Positions 16,719 to 24,758 of a stretch of DNA of 55,929 bases are shown here, piece by piece. Under the pieces are notes generated by a model. The model saw only the letters and a program-made list of their open reading frames with translations, did no database searches and was not told the origin of the DNA. The DNA comes from an uncultured Desulfobacterales bacterium. Its GTDB lineage: Bacteria > Desulfobacterota > Desulfobacteria > Desulfobacterales > SpSt-501. The stretch is taken from positions 1-55,929 of the forward strand of contig CALIUY010000046.1 in assembly GCA_938048455.1 (NCBI GenBank), in the 5' to 3' direction. The translations under genes were made by a program, and so were the position numbers. How positions within the stretch are numbered: the stretch's first letter is position 1; each line of letters opens with the position of its first letter.

Positions 16719-17250
16719 CGATCGCGCTCGCCTGCGGCACCGCAGCGCGGATGGCCTCGAGTCCGCCCTCCTGACGGTCGACGAGGACGACGGCGCAGCA
16801 GACTTCGAAGCCCTCGGAGCGCGCCCGCTCGACCGCGGTCAGGGTCGAGCCCCCCGTGGTCGCCACGTCGTCGACCACGGCGAGCCTTTCTCCGGGGTTC
16901 AGATCCCCCTCGATCCAGCGCACCATGCCGTGATCTTTTTGGGTCTTGCGCACCGAGAAGGCCTTGAGCGGCCGTCCCCGGAGCTCGGAGACGAAAGCCG
17001 CGGCGAAGGCGACGGGGTCCGCGCCGAAGGTGAGCCCCCCGACGGCGCTGACCCCGGCGCCGGCGAGCGCCTCGAAGACGAGCTGCCCCACGAGGAACAT
17101 CCCCCGCGGGTGCAGGGTGGTCGGCTTGCAGTTCACGTAGTAACGGCTCATGCGGCCGGAGACGAGCCGGAAGACCGGCTCCGGGCGGTATTGGAAGGAC
17201 TTGCGGCACAAGAGATCGATCAGTTCGCGTTTCATCTCCGCCCGTTCCAT
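16651..17250 (-). CDS. pyrE: Orotate phosphoribosyltransferase
   Basis: Transfers phosphoribose from PRPP to orotate in UMP synthesis. The 199 residues are a complete PyrE: N-terminal helix with [13 protein letters not shown], the substrate loop [23 protein letters not shown] with the conserved Lys, [10 protein letters not shown], the flexible catalytic loop [12 protein letters not shown], and the PRPP signature [15 protein letters not shown]. The frame allows an ATG at 17250 or at 17235 (MKRELID); the first is used here. A terminator hairpin in the leader 40 bases upstream points to attenuation, as is known for pyrE in enterobacteria. Its 3' end overlaps queD by 68 bases on the other strand. 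Confidence 0.96.
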   Translation of the reverse strand: MERAEMKRELIDLLCRKSFQYRPEPVFRLVSGRMSRYYVNCKPTTLHPRGMFLVGQLVFEALAGAGVSAVGGLTFGADPVAFAAAFVSELRGRPLKAFSVRKTQKDHGMVRWIEGDLNPGERLAVVDDVATTGGSTLTAVERARSEGFEVCCAVVLVDRQEGGLEAIRAAVPQASAIVTREELFARWRELGGVSGGPAS

Positions 17251-17288
17251 CCGCCGCCTCCCGCCTTGACCCTGCGCTCCGGTTGACG

Positions 17289-17351
17289 ATATAAAAAGCC
17301 CCCACCCCTCGGGGATGACGCCCTCGTGTAAGGGGAGAGGGTGGAGGCTTT
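17289..17351 (-). terminator. Terminator hairpin in the pyrE leader (candidate attenuator)
   Basis: Read on the minus strand, AAAGCCTCCACCCTC (17351-17337) pairs with GAGGGGTGGGGGCTTT (17310-17295), with one mismatch and one bulge, and is followed by TTATAT so that the stem ends in a T-rich run. The loop is 26 bases. It lies inside the pyrE leader 40 bases before the ATG. No other minus-strand gene ends here, so a normal gene-end terminator is ruled out. A strong AAGGAGGG lies upstream in the leader (17374-17381). Confidence 0.65.
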
Positions 17352-17394
17352 GAGCAAGAAAAACCGCGTTCGGCCCTCCTTGAACTCGCCCGCC

Positions 17395-17423
17395 TTTCTA
17401 TCAGGCCCGGGCCCCGGGGTCAA
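17395..17423 (-). promoter_or_regulatory. Possible pyrE promoter
   Basis: On the minus strand TTGACC (17418-17423) and TAGAAA (17395-17400) are 17 bases apart. This would give a leader of about 140 bases that contains the hairpin. Confidence 0.4.
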
Positions 17424-17450
17424 CGCCCGCAGGTTCCGAAAAGGTCGACC

Positions 17451-18779
17451 ATGCCTCGTTCCGTGATCGCCGCCCTCCTGGGAGCGGCGCTGCTGGCGGC
17501 CGTGCCGGCCGCCTTGGCCCAGCCTCCGGATACCCCCCTCACCTTGCGGGAAGTCGTCGAGCTCGCGCTGCAGGCGAACCTCGCCTTGAAGCGTTCCGCC
17601 GAAGAGATCCTCGCCGCCGAGGCCCAGCGGCGGGTCAGCCTCTCCCGTTTTCTGCCCTCGCTCGGGATGAGCTACAACGCCGTGCACCGCAACCGGGAAC
17701 GGGTCTCGGTCAGCCCGCTCACGGGCCGGGAGGTCGTCAGCCTCCCCGAGGACCAGTACACGTTCACGACCAGCCTCACCCAGCCCCTCTTCACCGGTTT
17801 CGGGCTGATCCAGGAATATCGCCTGGCGGAGCTCGGCTTCGACCGCGCCGAGGTCGCCCTCAAGCTCGCCCGGCAGGACGTCATCCTCGACGCCCAGAGC
17901 GCCTTCTTTCAGGTCCTCAAAACCCAGCAACTCCTCGAAGTGGCCCGGCAGACGGTCGCCTCGATCGCCGCCCAGCGCGACGTGGCCGAGAATTTCCACC
18001 GCGTGGGGCTCACCCCGCTGAACGACCTGCTGCAGAGCGAGGTCCAGCTCGCCAACGCCAAGCAGCAGCTCACGAGCGCCCAGAACGACCTCGACATCGC
18101 CCGCGCCCGGTTCAACACGCTGCTCCGGCGTCCGGTCGGAGCCGCGGTCCGGCTCGTCGAGGAGACGGAGTTCGCGCAATTGGACTGGCGGCTCGAGCAG
18201 TGCCTCGAGGAAGCCGCGAAGGGCCGCCTCGAGCTCGAGATCGCCGGCCTCGACATCGCCATCGCCGAGCGGCAGGTGCGCCTGACGGAAAAGGATTTCT
18301 ACCCCGCGATCAACCTCACCGGCGCCTACGTCCGCACGGGCGACCGCTGGGACGTGGACGGCGGCGAGGGGATCTCCGACGCGGCGGGATGGAACGTCCA
18401 GGCGACGGCCACCTGGGAGTTCTGGCAATGGGGACGCACGGCCTACGGGCGGCGCGAAAAGCTCGCCCGGCTTTCGCAGTCCAAACTGCGGAAAACCGAA
18501 ATCGAGGACGCCATCCGTCTCGAGGTCCAGCAGGCGTACCTGAAGGCGCGCGAAGCCGAGCAGAACATCGCCACCGTCGAGCGGGCGGTGGCGCAGGCGA
18601 AGGAAAACCTGCGCATCACCGAGGAGCAGTACCGCGAGCAGGTCGCCACCCAGACCGATGTCCTCGTCGCGCGCACGCTGCTGACGCAAACCGAGACGAA
18701 CTACACCAACGCGCTCTACGACTTCAAGATCGCCAAAGCCATTCTTTTCCGGGCCATGGGCCGCAACCCCTTCGAGTGA
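17451..18779 (+). CDS. TolC-family outer membrane efflux protein
   Basis: Outer-membrane channel of the TolC/OEP family, 442 residues. A signal peptide covers about residues 1-23 (hydrophobic VIAALLGAALLAAVPAALA, cleaved before QPPD). Two related halves of long alpha-helical repeats follow. The first contains LTLREVVELALQANLALKRS and FTTSLTQPLFTGFGLIQEY; the second contains QATATWEFWQWGRTAYGRRE and the coiled helices EAEQNIATVERAVAQAKENL. The stop overlaps the ftsE start as TGATG, so this exporter is co-translated with a cell-division ABC protein, an arrangement I have not seen described as functional. No inner-membrane pump or membrane-fusion protein is adjacent. The partner could be the FtsEX complex itself or a pump elsewhere. 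Confidence 0.92.
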   Translation: MPRSVIAALLGAALLAAVPAALAQPPDTPLTLREVVELALQANLALKRSAEEILAAEAQRRVSLSRFLPSLGMSYNAVHRNRERVSVSPLTGREVVSLPEDQYTFTTSLTQPLFTGFGLIQEYRLAELGFDRAEVALKLARQDVILDAQSAFFQVLKTQQLLEVARQTVASIAAQRDVAENFHRVGLTPLNDLLQSEVQLANAKQQLTSAQNDLDIARARFNTLLRRPVGAAVRLVEETEFAQLDWRLEQCLEEAAKGRLELEIAGLDIAIAERQVRLTEKDFYPAINLTGAYVRTGDRWDVDGGEGISDAAGWNVQATATWEFWQWGRTAYGRREKLARLSQSKLRKTEIEDAIRLEVQQAYLKAREAEQNIATVERAVAQAKENLRITEEQYREQVATQTDVLVARTLLTQTETNYTNALYDFKIAKAILFRAMGRNPFE

Positions 18780-19462
18780 TGGCACCCCCGGCGGAGCCCC
18801 CCCTGATCCGCCTCCGCGGCGTCAGCGTCTTCTACGGCAACCGCCCGGCGCTCGAGGAGCTCGATCTCGAGGTCGGAAAAAACGAGCGCCTCTGGATCAC
18901 CGGGCCGAGCGGAGCGGGCAAAACCACGCTCTTGCGCCTGCTCTGCGGCGCCGTCCGCGCCGCCCGGGGGGAAGTGGAAGTCGACGGGGTGCGGCTGGAC
19001 CGCGCCGGCCGGCGGGATCTCGAACGGCTGCGCCGCCGCCTGGGGATCGTCTTCCAGGATCCGCGGCTGATCGCCGGTTTCACCCTGCACGAGAACCTCG
19101 TCCTCGGGCTCGAGGCCTGCGGCGAGCGCCCCGAGCGGATGGGGCCGAAAATCGAGCGCATGCTGGCCCGGGTCGGTCTCGCCGGGCGCGGCGCCTCCTT
19201 TCCTACCGCCCTCTCCGGAGGGGAACAGCAGCGCGCGGCGGTCGCCCGCGCGCTCGTGCGCGAGCCCCGCCTCCTGCTGGCCGACGAGCCGACGGGAAAC
19301 CTGGACCCGGCCTCCGCCCGCGCCGTGGCCGAGCTTCTCGAAGAGGCCTGGATCCGGGGGGCGACGCTGCTGATCGCCACCCACGACCCGGAACTCGCCG
19401 CCCGGCCGGGCGGCAGGCTGCTGCGCCTCAAGCGCGGCCGGATCGCCGTGGAGGCCCCATGA
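18779..19462 (+). CDS. ftsE: Cell division ABC transporter ATP-binding protein FtsE
   Basis: ATPase that powers conformational changes in FtsX to switch on septal peptidoglycan hydrolases. The 227 residues hold Walker A GPSGAGKTT (about 42-50), a Q-loop in IVFQDPRLI, the signature LSGGEQQRAAVARALV and Walker B LLLADEPTGNLD followed by the H-loop in IATHDPEL. The FQDPRLI and DEPTGNLD forms are typical of FtsE rather than of metabolite importers. Its ATG overlaps the tolC stop, and its own stop overlaps the start of the ftsX-envC gene by four bases. This places it in the usual ftsE-ftsX order. Confidence 0.93.
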   Translation: MAPPAEPPLIRLRGVSVFYGNRPALEELDLEVGKNERLWITGPSGAGKTTLLRLLCGAVRAARGEVEVDGVRLDRAGRRDLERLRRRLGIVFQDPRLIAGFTLHENLVLGLEACGERPERMGPKIERMLARVGLAGRGASFPTALSGGEQQRAAVARALVREPRLLLADEPTGNLDPASARAVAELLEEAWIRGATLLIATHDPELAARPGGRLLRLKRGRIAVEAP

Positions 19463-21495
19463 CGCCCGGCTCGCTCCGGCGCCTGGCCGCCGACCTGCGC
19501 GCCCACCGGCTGCTGCACGCGGTGACCGTGCTCACGGTGACGCTGGCCACGCTGATCTCGGGGGCGACTTGGCTGGCCGCCTCGCAGGCGAAAGCGGCGC
19601 TCGAGGTCTGGCGCCGGGAAACGCGGATCCTCGTCTACCTCCGCCCGCTCCCTCCCGAAGACCGGGTCGGCCTTCAGGTCGGGCTGGAGGCGCTCGGGGG
19701 CGTCCGTGCCGTGACCTTCCTGCCCCGCGAGGAGGCCTATCGCGAACTCCAGGGTTTCTATCCGCACCTGGCGCTCCTCTTCGATCCCCTCGAGGATCCC
19801 CCCCTGCCCGACGCCTTCGAGGTGGAGCCCCGGGAAACCGCCCTCGCTGCGGTCGAGCGGCTGGCGGAGGCGATCCGCGCTCTGCCGGAGGTCGAGGAAG
19901 TCGCCTATGGCCGGCGCCGGCTCGAAGCTCTGCAGGCGTTTGTCGATTTTCTGCAAAGCGGCGGCCTTCTGCTGCTCGGCCTGTCGTTTCTCACCGCCGC
20001 CTCCATGGTCGCGGCGACGACCCGGCTCGTGCTCCACGCCCGCCGCGAGGAGATCGAGCTCCTCGATCTCTTCGGCGCAGGTCCCGTCCTGCTCCACGGG
20101 CGCTTCCTGCTGGGCGGTGTGCTCCACGGGCTCGCCGGCGGCCTGCTGGGCTTGGGTTCGTTGCGGCTGCTCTACGACGCCCTCCTGCCGGCCGCCGAAG
20201 GGCTCGCCCGGGCGGCGGGGCTCACGCTGCGGTTTTTCTCGCCGGTCGAATCCGCAGCTATGGTTGTCGGCGCCGTCCTCGTCGGGGCGATCGGCGCCGT
20301 CTGCCCCCTGCGGCGGGCGCGCGTCGCGGTGCTTCTGGCGCTCGCCGCGGGGATCCTCGCCGCGGCCCAGACGCCGACGTCGGCCGCCGGGGATCCGCAG
20401 CCCGTCCCCCTCGAACGCGAGGCCGAAGTGCTGCGTCGGGAACAGCGGGAACTCGAAGCCGACCTCGAGCGGCTGGAGCGCCGCGAGACCGACCTCGCGG
20501 CCGGCCTCGAACGGGCGGCCCGGGAGCTCGGCGAAGCCCGCCGGCGCGTCGCGGCCGCCCGGGCGGATCACGAGGTCCTCGAGCACCGTCTGCGCCTGCT
20601 CGAGGAGGCGCGCGAGGATCTCGGCCGACGCCTCGGGGCGTTGCAGCGGGAGCTTTTCCGGCGCCTGCGGGCGCTCTACGGGCTCAACCGACTGGGGGCC
20701 GGAGCGGCCGGCGGCCCGCACGCCCTGTCTCCCGCCGGGGTCGTACGCGCCGAGGCGGGACTCGCGCGGCTTCTCGCGCACGACGCCCGGCTGCTCGCCA
20801 TGCTTCGGGCGGACGCCGAGGCGCTCGCCGCCCTGGAGGCTGAAATCGCCGCCGCAAGCGAGCGGTTGCGGAGGAACCTCGTGCGGACCGAGCAGGAAGT
20901 CCGCGCCCTCGAGCAGGCCGCCGCCGCGCGCGAGCGGCTGCTCACGAAGATCCGCGGCGACCGCGACGCCCGCCGCATCGCCGCCGTGCGGCTCGGGGAG
21001 GCAAGCGGGCGGCTCGAGGAAGAGATCCGCCGCCGCGCCGCCGGCCGGGCTTCCGGGCAGGAGCTCTCCCCCCGTTTCCCCGGGCCGCCGCTGTCGGAAG
21101 CAAAGGGCTTGCTTCTCTTTCCGCTTCAGGGTAGCATCAATCACTGGCGCATTCTGCCGCCGCGACCGGGGTTCGCCTCCGCCGAATCTCCTCAGGGAAT
21201 CGAAATCGCCGCTGCGCGCGGCGAGCCGGTCCGGGCCGTGCACGACGGCGTCGTCCTCTTCGCCGACTGGTTCGGCGGTTACGGCAACATGATCATCATC
21301 GACCACGGGGATCACTTCTACTCCCTCTACGCCCACCTCGAAGACCTCTTCACCGCCCCGGATCGCCCCCTTGCGGCCGGCGACGTCATCGCCACCGTCG
21401 GCGATTCGGGCGTCCTGGGGGGAAGCAGCCTGTACTTCGAACTGCGGCATCGCGAGCGGAGTCTCGACCCCCTGGAATGGTTCCCGCGGCAGTAA
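19459..21495 (+). CDS. FtsX-EnvC fusion: division ABC membrane protein joined to a LytM amidase activator
   Basis: One uninterrupted frame of 678 residues encodes two proteins that are normally separate. Residues 1-288 are FtsX: helix 1 at about 20-42, a periplasmic domain (50-165), then helices at about 168-190, 214-238 and 262-284. Without a stop the frame continues through RRARVAVLLALAAGILAAAQTP (285-306), which has the shape of a signal peptide. A long coiled coil follows (about 315-530, Glu/Arg/Leu-rich), then a LytM domain (about 549-678). That domain has lost the zinc ligands (QGIEIAAARG, SSLYFELR), as in EnvC, which activates amidases instead of cutting. The signal-like helix would serve as a fifth transmembrane helix and put the EnvC part in the periplasm, or could be cleaved. 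There is no ribosome-binding site for a separate EnvC. Confidence 0.9.
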   Translation: MTPGSLRRLAADLRAHRLLHAVTVLTVTLATLISGATWLAASQAKAALEVWRRETRILVYLRPLPPEDRVGLQVGLEALGGVRAVTFLPREEAYRELQGFYPHLALLFDPLEDPPLPDAFEVEPRETALAAVERLAEAIRALPEVEEVAYGRRRLEALQAFVDFLQSGGLLLLGLSFLTAASMVAATTRLVLHARREEIELLDLFGAGPVLLHGRFLLGGVLHGLAGGLLGLGSLRLLYDALLPAAEGLARAAGLTLRFFSPVESAAMVVGAVLVGAIGAVCPLRRARVAVLLALAAGILAAAQTPTSAAGDPQPVPLEREAEVLRREQRELEADLERLERRETDLAAGLERAARELGEARRRVAAARADHEVLEHRLRLLEEAREDLGRRLGALQRELFRRLRALYGLNRLGAGAAGGPHALSPAGVVRAEAGLARLLAHDARLLAMLRADAEALAALEAEIAAASERLRRNLVRTEQEVRALEQAAAARERLLTKIRGDRDARRIAAVRLGEASGRLEEEIRRRAAGRASGQELSPRFPGPPLSEAKGLLLFPLQGSINHWRILPPRPGFASAESPQGIEIAAARGEPVRAVHDGVVLFADWFGGYGNMIIIDHGDHFYSLYAHLEDLFTAPDRPLAAGDVIATVGDSGVLGGSSLYFELRHRERSLDPLEWFPRQ

Positions 21496-21544
21496 CCGGG
21501 AAAGCGTCCGGGGGCGGATCGCCCCCGGCAAGGAGCGGCCGACC

Positions 21545-22912
21545 ATGAAACCCAGGATTGCCCGACCCGTTCGCCTGTGGGTCATCATGCTGATCGCGCT
21601 CGCGGCCTGGATGGCGAGCGCCGCTTTTCAGCGCGCCGATTCCGCCGGCAAAGAGCAGCTCTACGAGCAGCTCAAGATCTTCTCCGATGTGCTCGAGCTG
21701 ATCCAGCGGGACTACGTCGACGAGGTCGATCCCAAGGATCTCATCCAGAAGGCCATCCAGGGGATGCTCCAGGGGCTCGATCCCCATTCCTCGCTGCTTC
21801 CCCCCGACGCCTACGAAGACCTCCAGATCGACACCAAGGGCAAGTTCACGGGGATCGGCATCCACATCACCCTGCAGAACGGCTTCGTCACCGTCATCTC
21901 CCCGATCGAGGACACCCCCGCCCACCGGGCGGGGATCGAGCCGGGCGACCGCATCATCAAGGTGAACGGCCAGCTCACGAAGGACCTGCGCGAGGCGGTC
22001 CGCCTGATGCGCGGGCCCAAAGGGTCCAAGGTCACCGTAACCATCCTGCGCGAAGGGGTGAAGAAGCCGATCGACTTCGAGATCACCCGCGACGAAATCC
22101 CGATCCTGAGCGTGAAGCATATCCTGCTCCGTCCCGGCTTCGGCTACGTGCGCATTTCCAACTTCACCGGGACGACGACCCAGGATTTCGAAAAAGCGCT
22201 CGAAAAGCTCGAGTCCTCGGAGCCGCCGCTCAAGGGCCTGATCCTCGATCTGCGCAACAACGGCGGCGGGCTGCTCAACCAGGCGATCAGCATCGCCGAC
22301 GAGTTCCTCGATCAGGGGACGATCGTGTCCATGAAGGGACGCGACAAACGCAACACCAAGGTCTTCAGCGCCACCGCCTCGCGCAACCCCCGCACCTACC
22401 CCATGGTGGTTCTGATCAACGGCGGCACCGCCAGCGCTTCGGAGATCGTGGCCGGCGCCCTCCAGGACCAGAAACGCGCCCTGATTTTGGGCACGACCTC
22501 CTTCGGCAAGGGCTCGGTGCAGACCGTGGAGACGCTGCGCGACGGCTCCGGCGTCAAGCTGACCATCGCCCGCTATTACACCCCGAGCGGACGCTCGATC
22601 CAGGCCAAGGGCATCGAGCCCGACATCGTGCTCAAGTTCCGGCGTCTCGACGAGTCCGAGACCACCGGCGGCGAGGAGGGAACCGTCAAGGAGAAGGACC
22701 TCGAAAACCATCTCGCGGACGAAGGCGCCGCGCGCCCGCCGCGGCCGGAGAAGCCGCAGACGAAACCCGAGGACGACGCCAAAAAGCGCCTGAAAGAGGC
22801 CGAATCGCGGGTCGGGCCGCTCCAGGTGGAAGCCCTGCAAAACGACAACCAGATCATGCGGGCGCTCGAAATCCTGATCGGCCACGACGTGCTGCGCCAG
22901 GCCCGGCGCTGA
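21545..22912 (+). CDS. ctpA: S41 carboxy-terminal processing protease
   Basis: Periplasmic serine protease of 455 residues that trims cell-wall hydrolases or lipoproteins. A membrane anchor or signal sequence covers residues 9-28 (VRLWVIMLIALAAWMASAAF). A PDZ domain lies at about 96-180 (TGIGIHITLQNG, PAHRAGIEPGDRIIKVNG). The protease domain has the nucleophile block INGGTASASEI (291-301) and the catalytic Lys in TTSFGKGSVQT (318-327). The C-terminal tail is charged and ends with a helical segment (EALQNDNQIMRALEILIG), typical of delta-proteobacterial CtpA. The gene follows ftsX-envC by 49 bases and has the ribosome-binding site AAGGAG. In related bacteria this position next to envC is conserved, which suggests control of septal hydrolases. 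Confidence 0.94.
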   Translation: MKPRIARPVRLWVIMLIALAAWMASAAFQRADSAGKEQLYEQLKIFSDVLELIQRDYVDEVDPKDLIQKAIQGMLQGLDPHSSLLPPDAYEDLQIDTKGKFTGIGIHITLQNGFVTVISPIEDTPAHRAGIEPGDRIIKVNGQLTKDLREAVRLMRGPKGSKVTVTILREGVKKPIDFEITRDEIPILSVKHILLRPGFGYVRISNFTGTTTQDFEKALEKLESSEPPLKGLILDLRNNGGGLLNQAISIADEFLDQGTIVSMKGRDKRNTKVFSATASRNPRTYPMVVLINGGTASASEIVAGALQDQKRALILGTTSFGKGSVQTVETLRDGSGVKLTIARYYTPSGRSIQAKGIEPDIVLKFRRLDESETTGGEEGTVKEKDLENHLADEGAARPPRPEKPQTKPEDDAKKRLKEAESRVGPLQVEALQNDNQIMRALEILIGHDVLRQARR

Positions 22913-22921
22913 CCTCCGCTC

Positions 22922-23980
22922 ATGGCCTTGACGCCGTCCCCCTCGCGCCGGCGGCCGCGGCGAAAAAGACCCTCGCGGAGAAAGCCCTTCTCGCCCTGGT
23001 CGCGCCGACTGGGGTGGGCGGCTTGCTTTCTGGGATTGACGGCGGCCCTCCTCTGGGGGATGCACCGCTTGCTGGGTCCCCCCGCCGGGCCGCAAGGTTC
23101 CCCTCCGGCGCGGGCCCTCGCCCGGAGCATCCCACCGGCTTCCGCCTCCGGGTCGGCGCCGCCGGCGCCGACGCTCGGCGCTCCCGGCCGCAAGGCCCCC
23201 TCCGCTCCGGCACAGCCCAAAGCAAGCCCTCGGTCCCCGACCCCCGCCGAGGGGGAACTCCTCGCCGCGCTCCCGACCGTTCCGCCTCCGGAGGCGCCCG
23301 TTCCCCGCGGGCTTCCCCGAGTCGCTCTGATCATCGACGACATCGGCTACGATCGGCCGCTCGCCGAGAAGCTGATCGCCCTCGAGGCCCCGCTCACCTT
23401 CTCCGTGCTGCCTCACAGCCCGCACCAGAAGGCGCTCGCCCGCCTCGCCCACGAGCGGGGCCGCGAGATCCTGCTCCACCTGCCGATGGAGCCGCTCGAG
23501 TACCCGACGATCCAGCCGGGCCCGGGGGCGCTCTTGTCTTCGATGACGCCCGATCAACTCCTCGCGGAAGTCGAGCGGAACCTTCAAGCCGTGCCCTATG
23601 TCCGCGGGGTGAACAACCACATGGGCTCGCGCCTCACGGCCGATCCCGACCGCATGAACCAGGTCTTCTCCGCCCTGCGGCGGCACGGGCTCTTCTTCGT
23701 GGACAGCCGCACGACCGAGGAAAGCGCCTGCCTTGCGGCGGCGCGGCTTTTCCAGGTGCCCTTCGCTCGGCGGGACGTCTTTCTCGACCACCGACCCGAG
23801 CCCGAGTTCATCCGCCGCCAGCTGGCATCCCTCGTGCGCCTGGCTCGGCGCCAGGGCGAGGCGATTGCCATCGCCCACCCGCACCCGGCGACCTATGAGG
23901 TGCTGCGGGGGGAGCTGCCGCGGCTGAAAGCGGAGATCGAGTTCGTCCCCGCCTCACGACTGGTCCGGCTCATCGAGTAA
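22922..23980 (+). CDS. Divergent polysaccharide deacetylase (DUF610/YibQ family)
   Basis: Envelope protein of 352 residues. A basic N-terminus (RRRPRRKRPSRRK) precedes one transmembrane helix (about 31-48), and a Pro/Ala-rich linker of about 80 residues spans to the catalytic-type domain (about 130-350). That domain is the YibQ form of a NodB-like fold: VALIIDDIGYD with the metal Asp pair, FSVLPHSPH, LLHLPMEPLEYP, GVNNHMGSRLT, and a final AIAHPHPATYEVL. It follows ctpA by nine bases and closes the division cluster; tolC, ftsE, ftsX-envC, ctpA and this gene are probably one transcript. Its last 27 bases overlap the convergent FHA gene. The natural substrate of this family is unknown; sugars of the cell wall are likely. 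Confidence 0.9.
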   Translation: MALTPSPSRRRPRRKRPSRRKPFSPWSRRLGWAACFLGLTAALLWGMHRLLGPPAGPQGSPPARALARSIPPASASGSAPPAPTLGAPGRKAPSAPAQPKASPRSPTPAEGELLAALPTVPPPEAPVPRGLPRVALIIDDIGYDRPLAEKLIALEAPLTFSVLPHSPHQKALARLAHERGREILLHLPMEPLEYPTIQPGPGALLSSMTPDQLLAEVERNLQAVPYVRGVNNHMGSRLTADPDRMNQVFSALRRHGLFFVDSRTTEESACLAAARLFQVPFARRDVFLDHRPEPEFIRRQLASLVRLARRQGEAIAIAHPHPATYEVLRGELPRLKAEIEFVPASRLVRLIE

Positions 23981-24628
23981 GGCCGCCGGGGGGTCCGGCG
24001 GGGGCTGCAGCATGGCGTGCAGGGAGGCGGGCTCGAGCAGGTGAAACCCGCAACGCGCAAAGCTCACGAGATCCCGGTCCTTCAGAGCGACCGGGGCGCC
24101 CTCCAAGCGCCGGCCGTTCACCCAGGTGCCGTTGGTGGAGCCGAGATCCTGGAGCCGGACTCCGTCGCTGCGGATTTCGATCCGTGCATGCTCCTTGGAC
24201 ACCGCGGGGTCGGGCACGATGAAGTCGCAGCCCGCCGCACGGCCGACGGAGAAGAGGTCTTCGCGGCCGGCCGCGTGAACCCCCTTGACCAGAGGGTAGA
24301 TCGCCGTCCGCAGGCTCTCGGAGGCCAGCACGCCTCCGGCCGCCTGCTCGGCCGGCTGAAACAACACGGTGCGGTTCAAGGCCGGCGAGCCGCCGCGGCC
24401 CGGGCCGCCGAGAGTCCCCTCGAGGATCCCCGAGCCGGCCAGCACCGGCCGCCGGAGAAACGCCGTGAACTCGGCGGCGGAAAGCGACCCGGCCAGCTCC
24501 TGGAGCACGGCGAGGGCAACGCGCCCTCCGGCGTTGATGAGCCGGGAAACCCCTTCCGCGGGCGGCTCCCGCAGGGGGGGCGAAACCCCGCCCGTCGCGG
24601 TTTTTCCTGCAGATCGGCGGAAGAACAT
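23954..24628 (-). CDS. FHA-domain protein
   Basis: A 224-residue protein with a C-terminal forkhead-associated domain, which binds phosphothreonine peptides. The domain lies at about 135-205: FSVGRAAGCDFIVPDPAVSKEHARIE carries the conserved Gly-Arg, Ser and His, and LQDLGSTNGTWVNGRRL the Ser-Asn-Gly motif. The N-terminal half (about 1-130) is predicted helical and of no recognised family (GGRVALAVLQELAGSLSAAEFTAF). The ATG at 24628 has GGAGGG nine bases upstream. It is divergent from the 7TM-HD gene and may share its regulatory region. No Ser/Thr kinase is encoded nearby, so the phospho-partner is unknown. Confidence 0.88.
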   Translation of the reverse strand: MFFRRSAGKTATGGVSPPLREPPAEGVSRLINAGGRVALAVLQELAGSLSAAEFTAFLRRPVLAGSGILEGTLGGPGRGGSPALNRTVLFQPAEQAAGGVLASESLRTAIYPLVKGVHAAGREDLFSVGRAAGCDFIVPDPAVSKEHARIEIRSDGVRLQDLGSTNGTWVNGRRLEGAPVALKDRDLVSFARCGFHLLEPASLHAMLQPPPDPPAALLDEPDQS

Positions 24629-24690
24629 CGGCGTCCCTCCGGCGGGGGCCCGTCGTCTTCGGCCCCCGCCCGAGTTGGGTGTCCCCCGAT

Positions 24691-24720
24691 TTGACCCCCA
24701 CGGCGAATCGATCGTAGGAT
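24691..24720 (+). promoter_or_regulatory. Possible promoter of the 7TM-HD gene
   Basis: TTGACC (24691-24696) and TAGGAT (24715-24720) with an 18-base spacer, in the 130-base gap between two divergent genes. A good GGAGG lies at 24732-24736, but it is far from the annotated start. Confidence 0.4.
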
Positions 24721-24758
24721 AAAGACTTTCCGGAGGATCTATCGCCCTTTCGGCGCTT

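Noticed and set aside
20326-20334. Internal GTG as the start of a separate EnvC inside the ftsX-envC gene
   Set aside because: The frame is continuous with FtsX and no ribosome-binding site precedes the GTG, so a fusion is the simpler reading; kept as an open alternative only.
18832-21588. 918-codon minus-strand open frame opposite ftsE and ftsX-envC
   Set aside because: Antisense shadow; low-complexity composition and no initiation signals.
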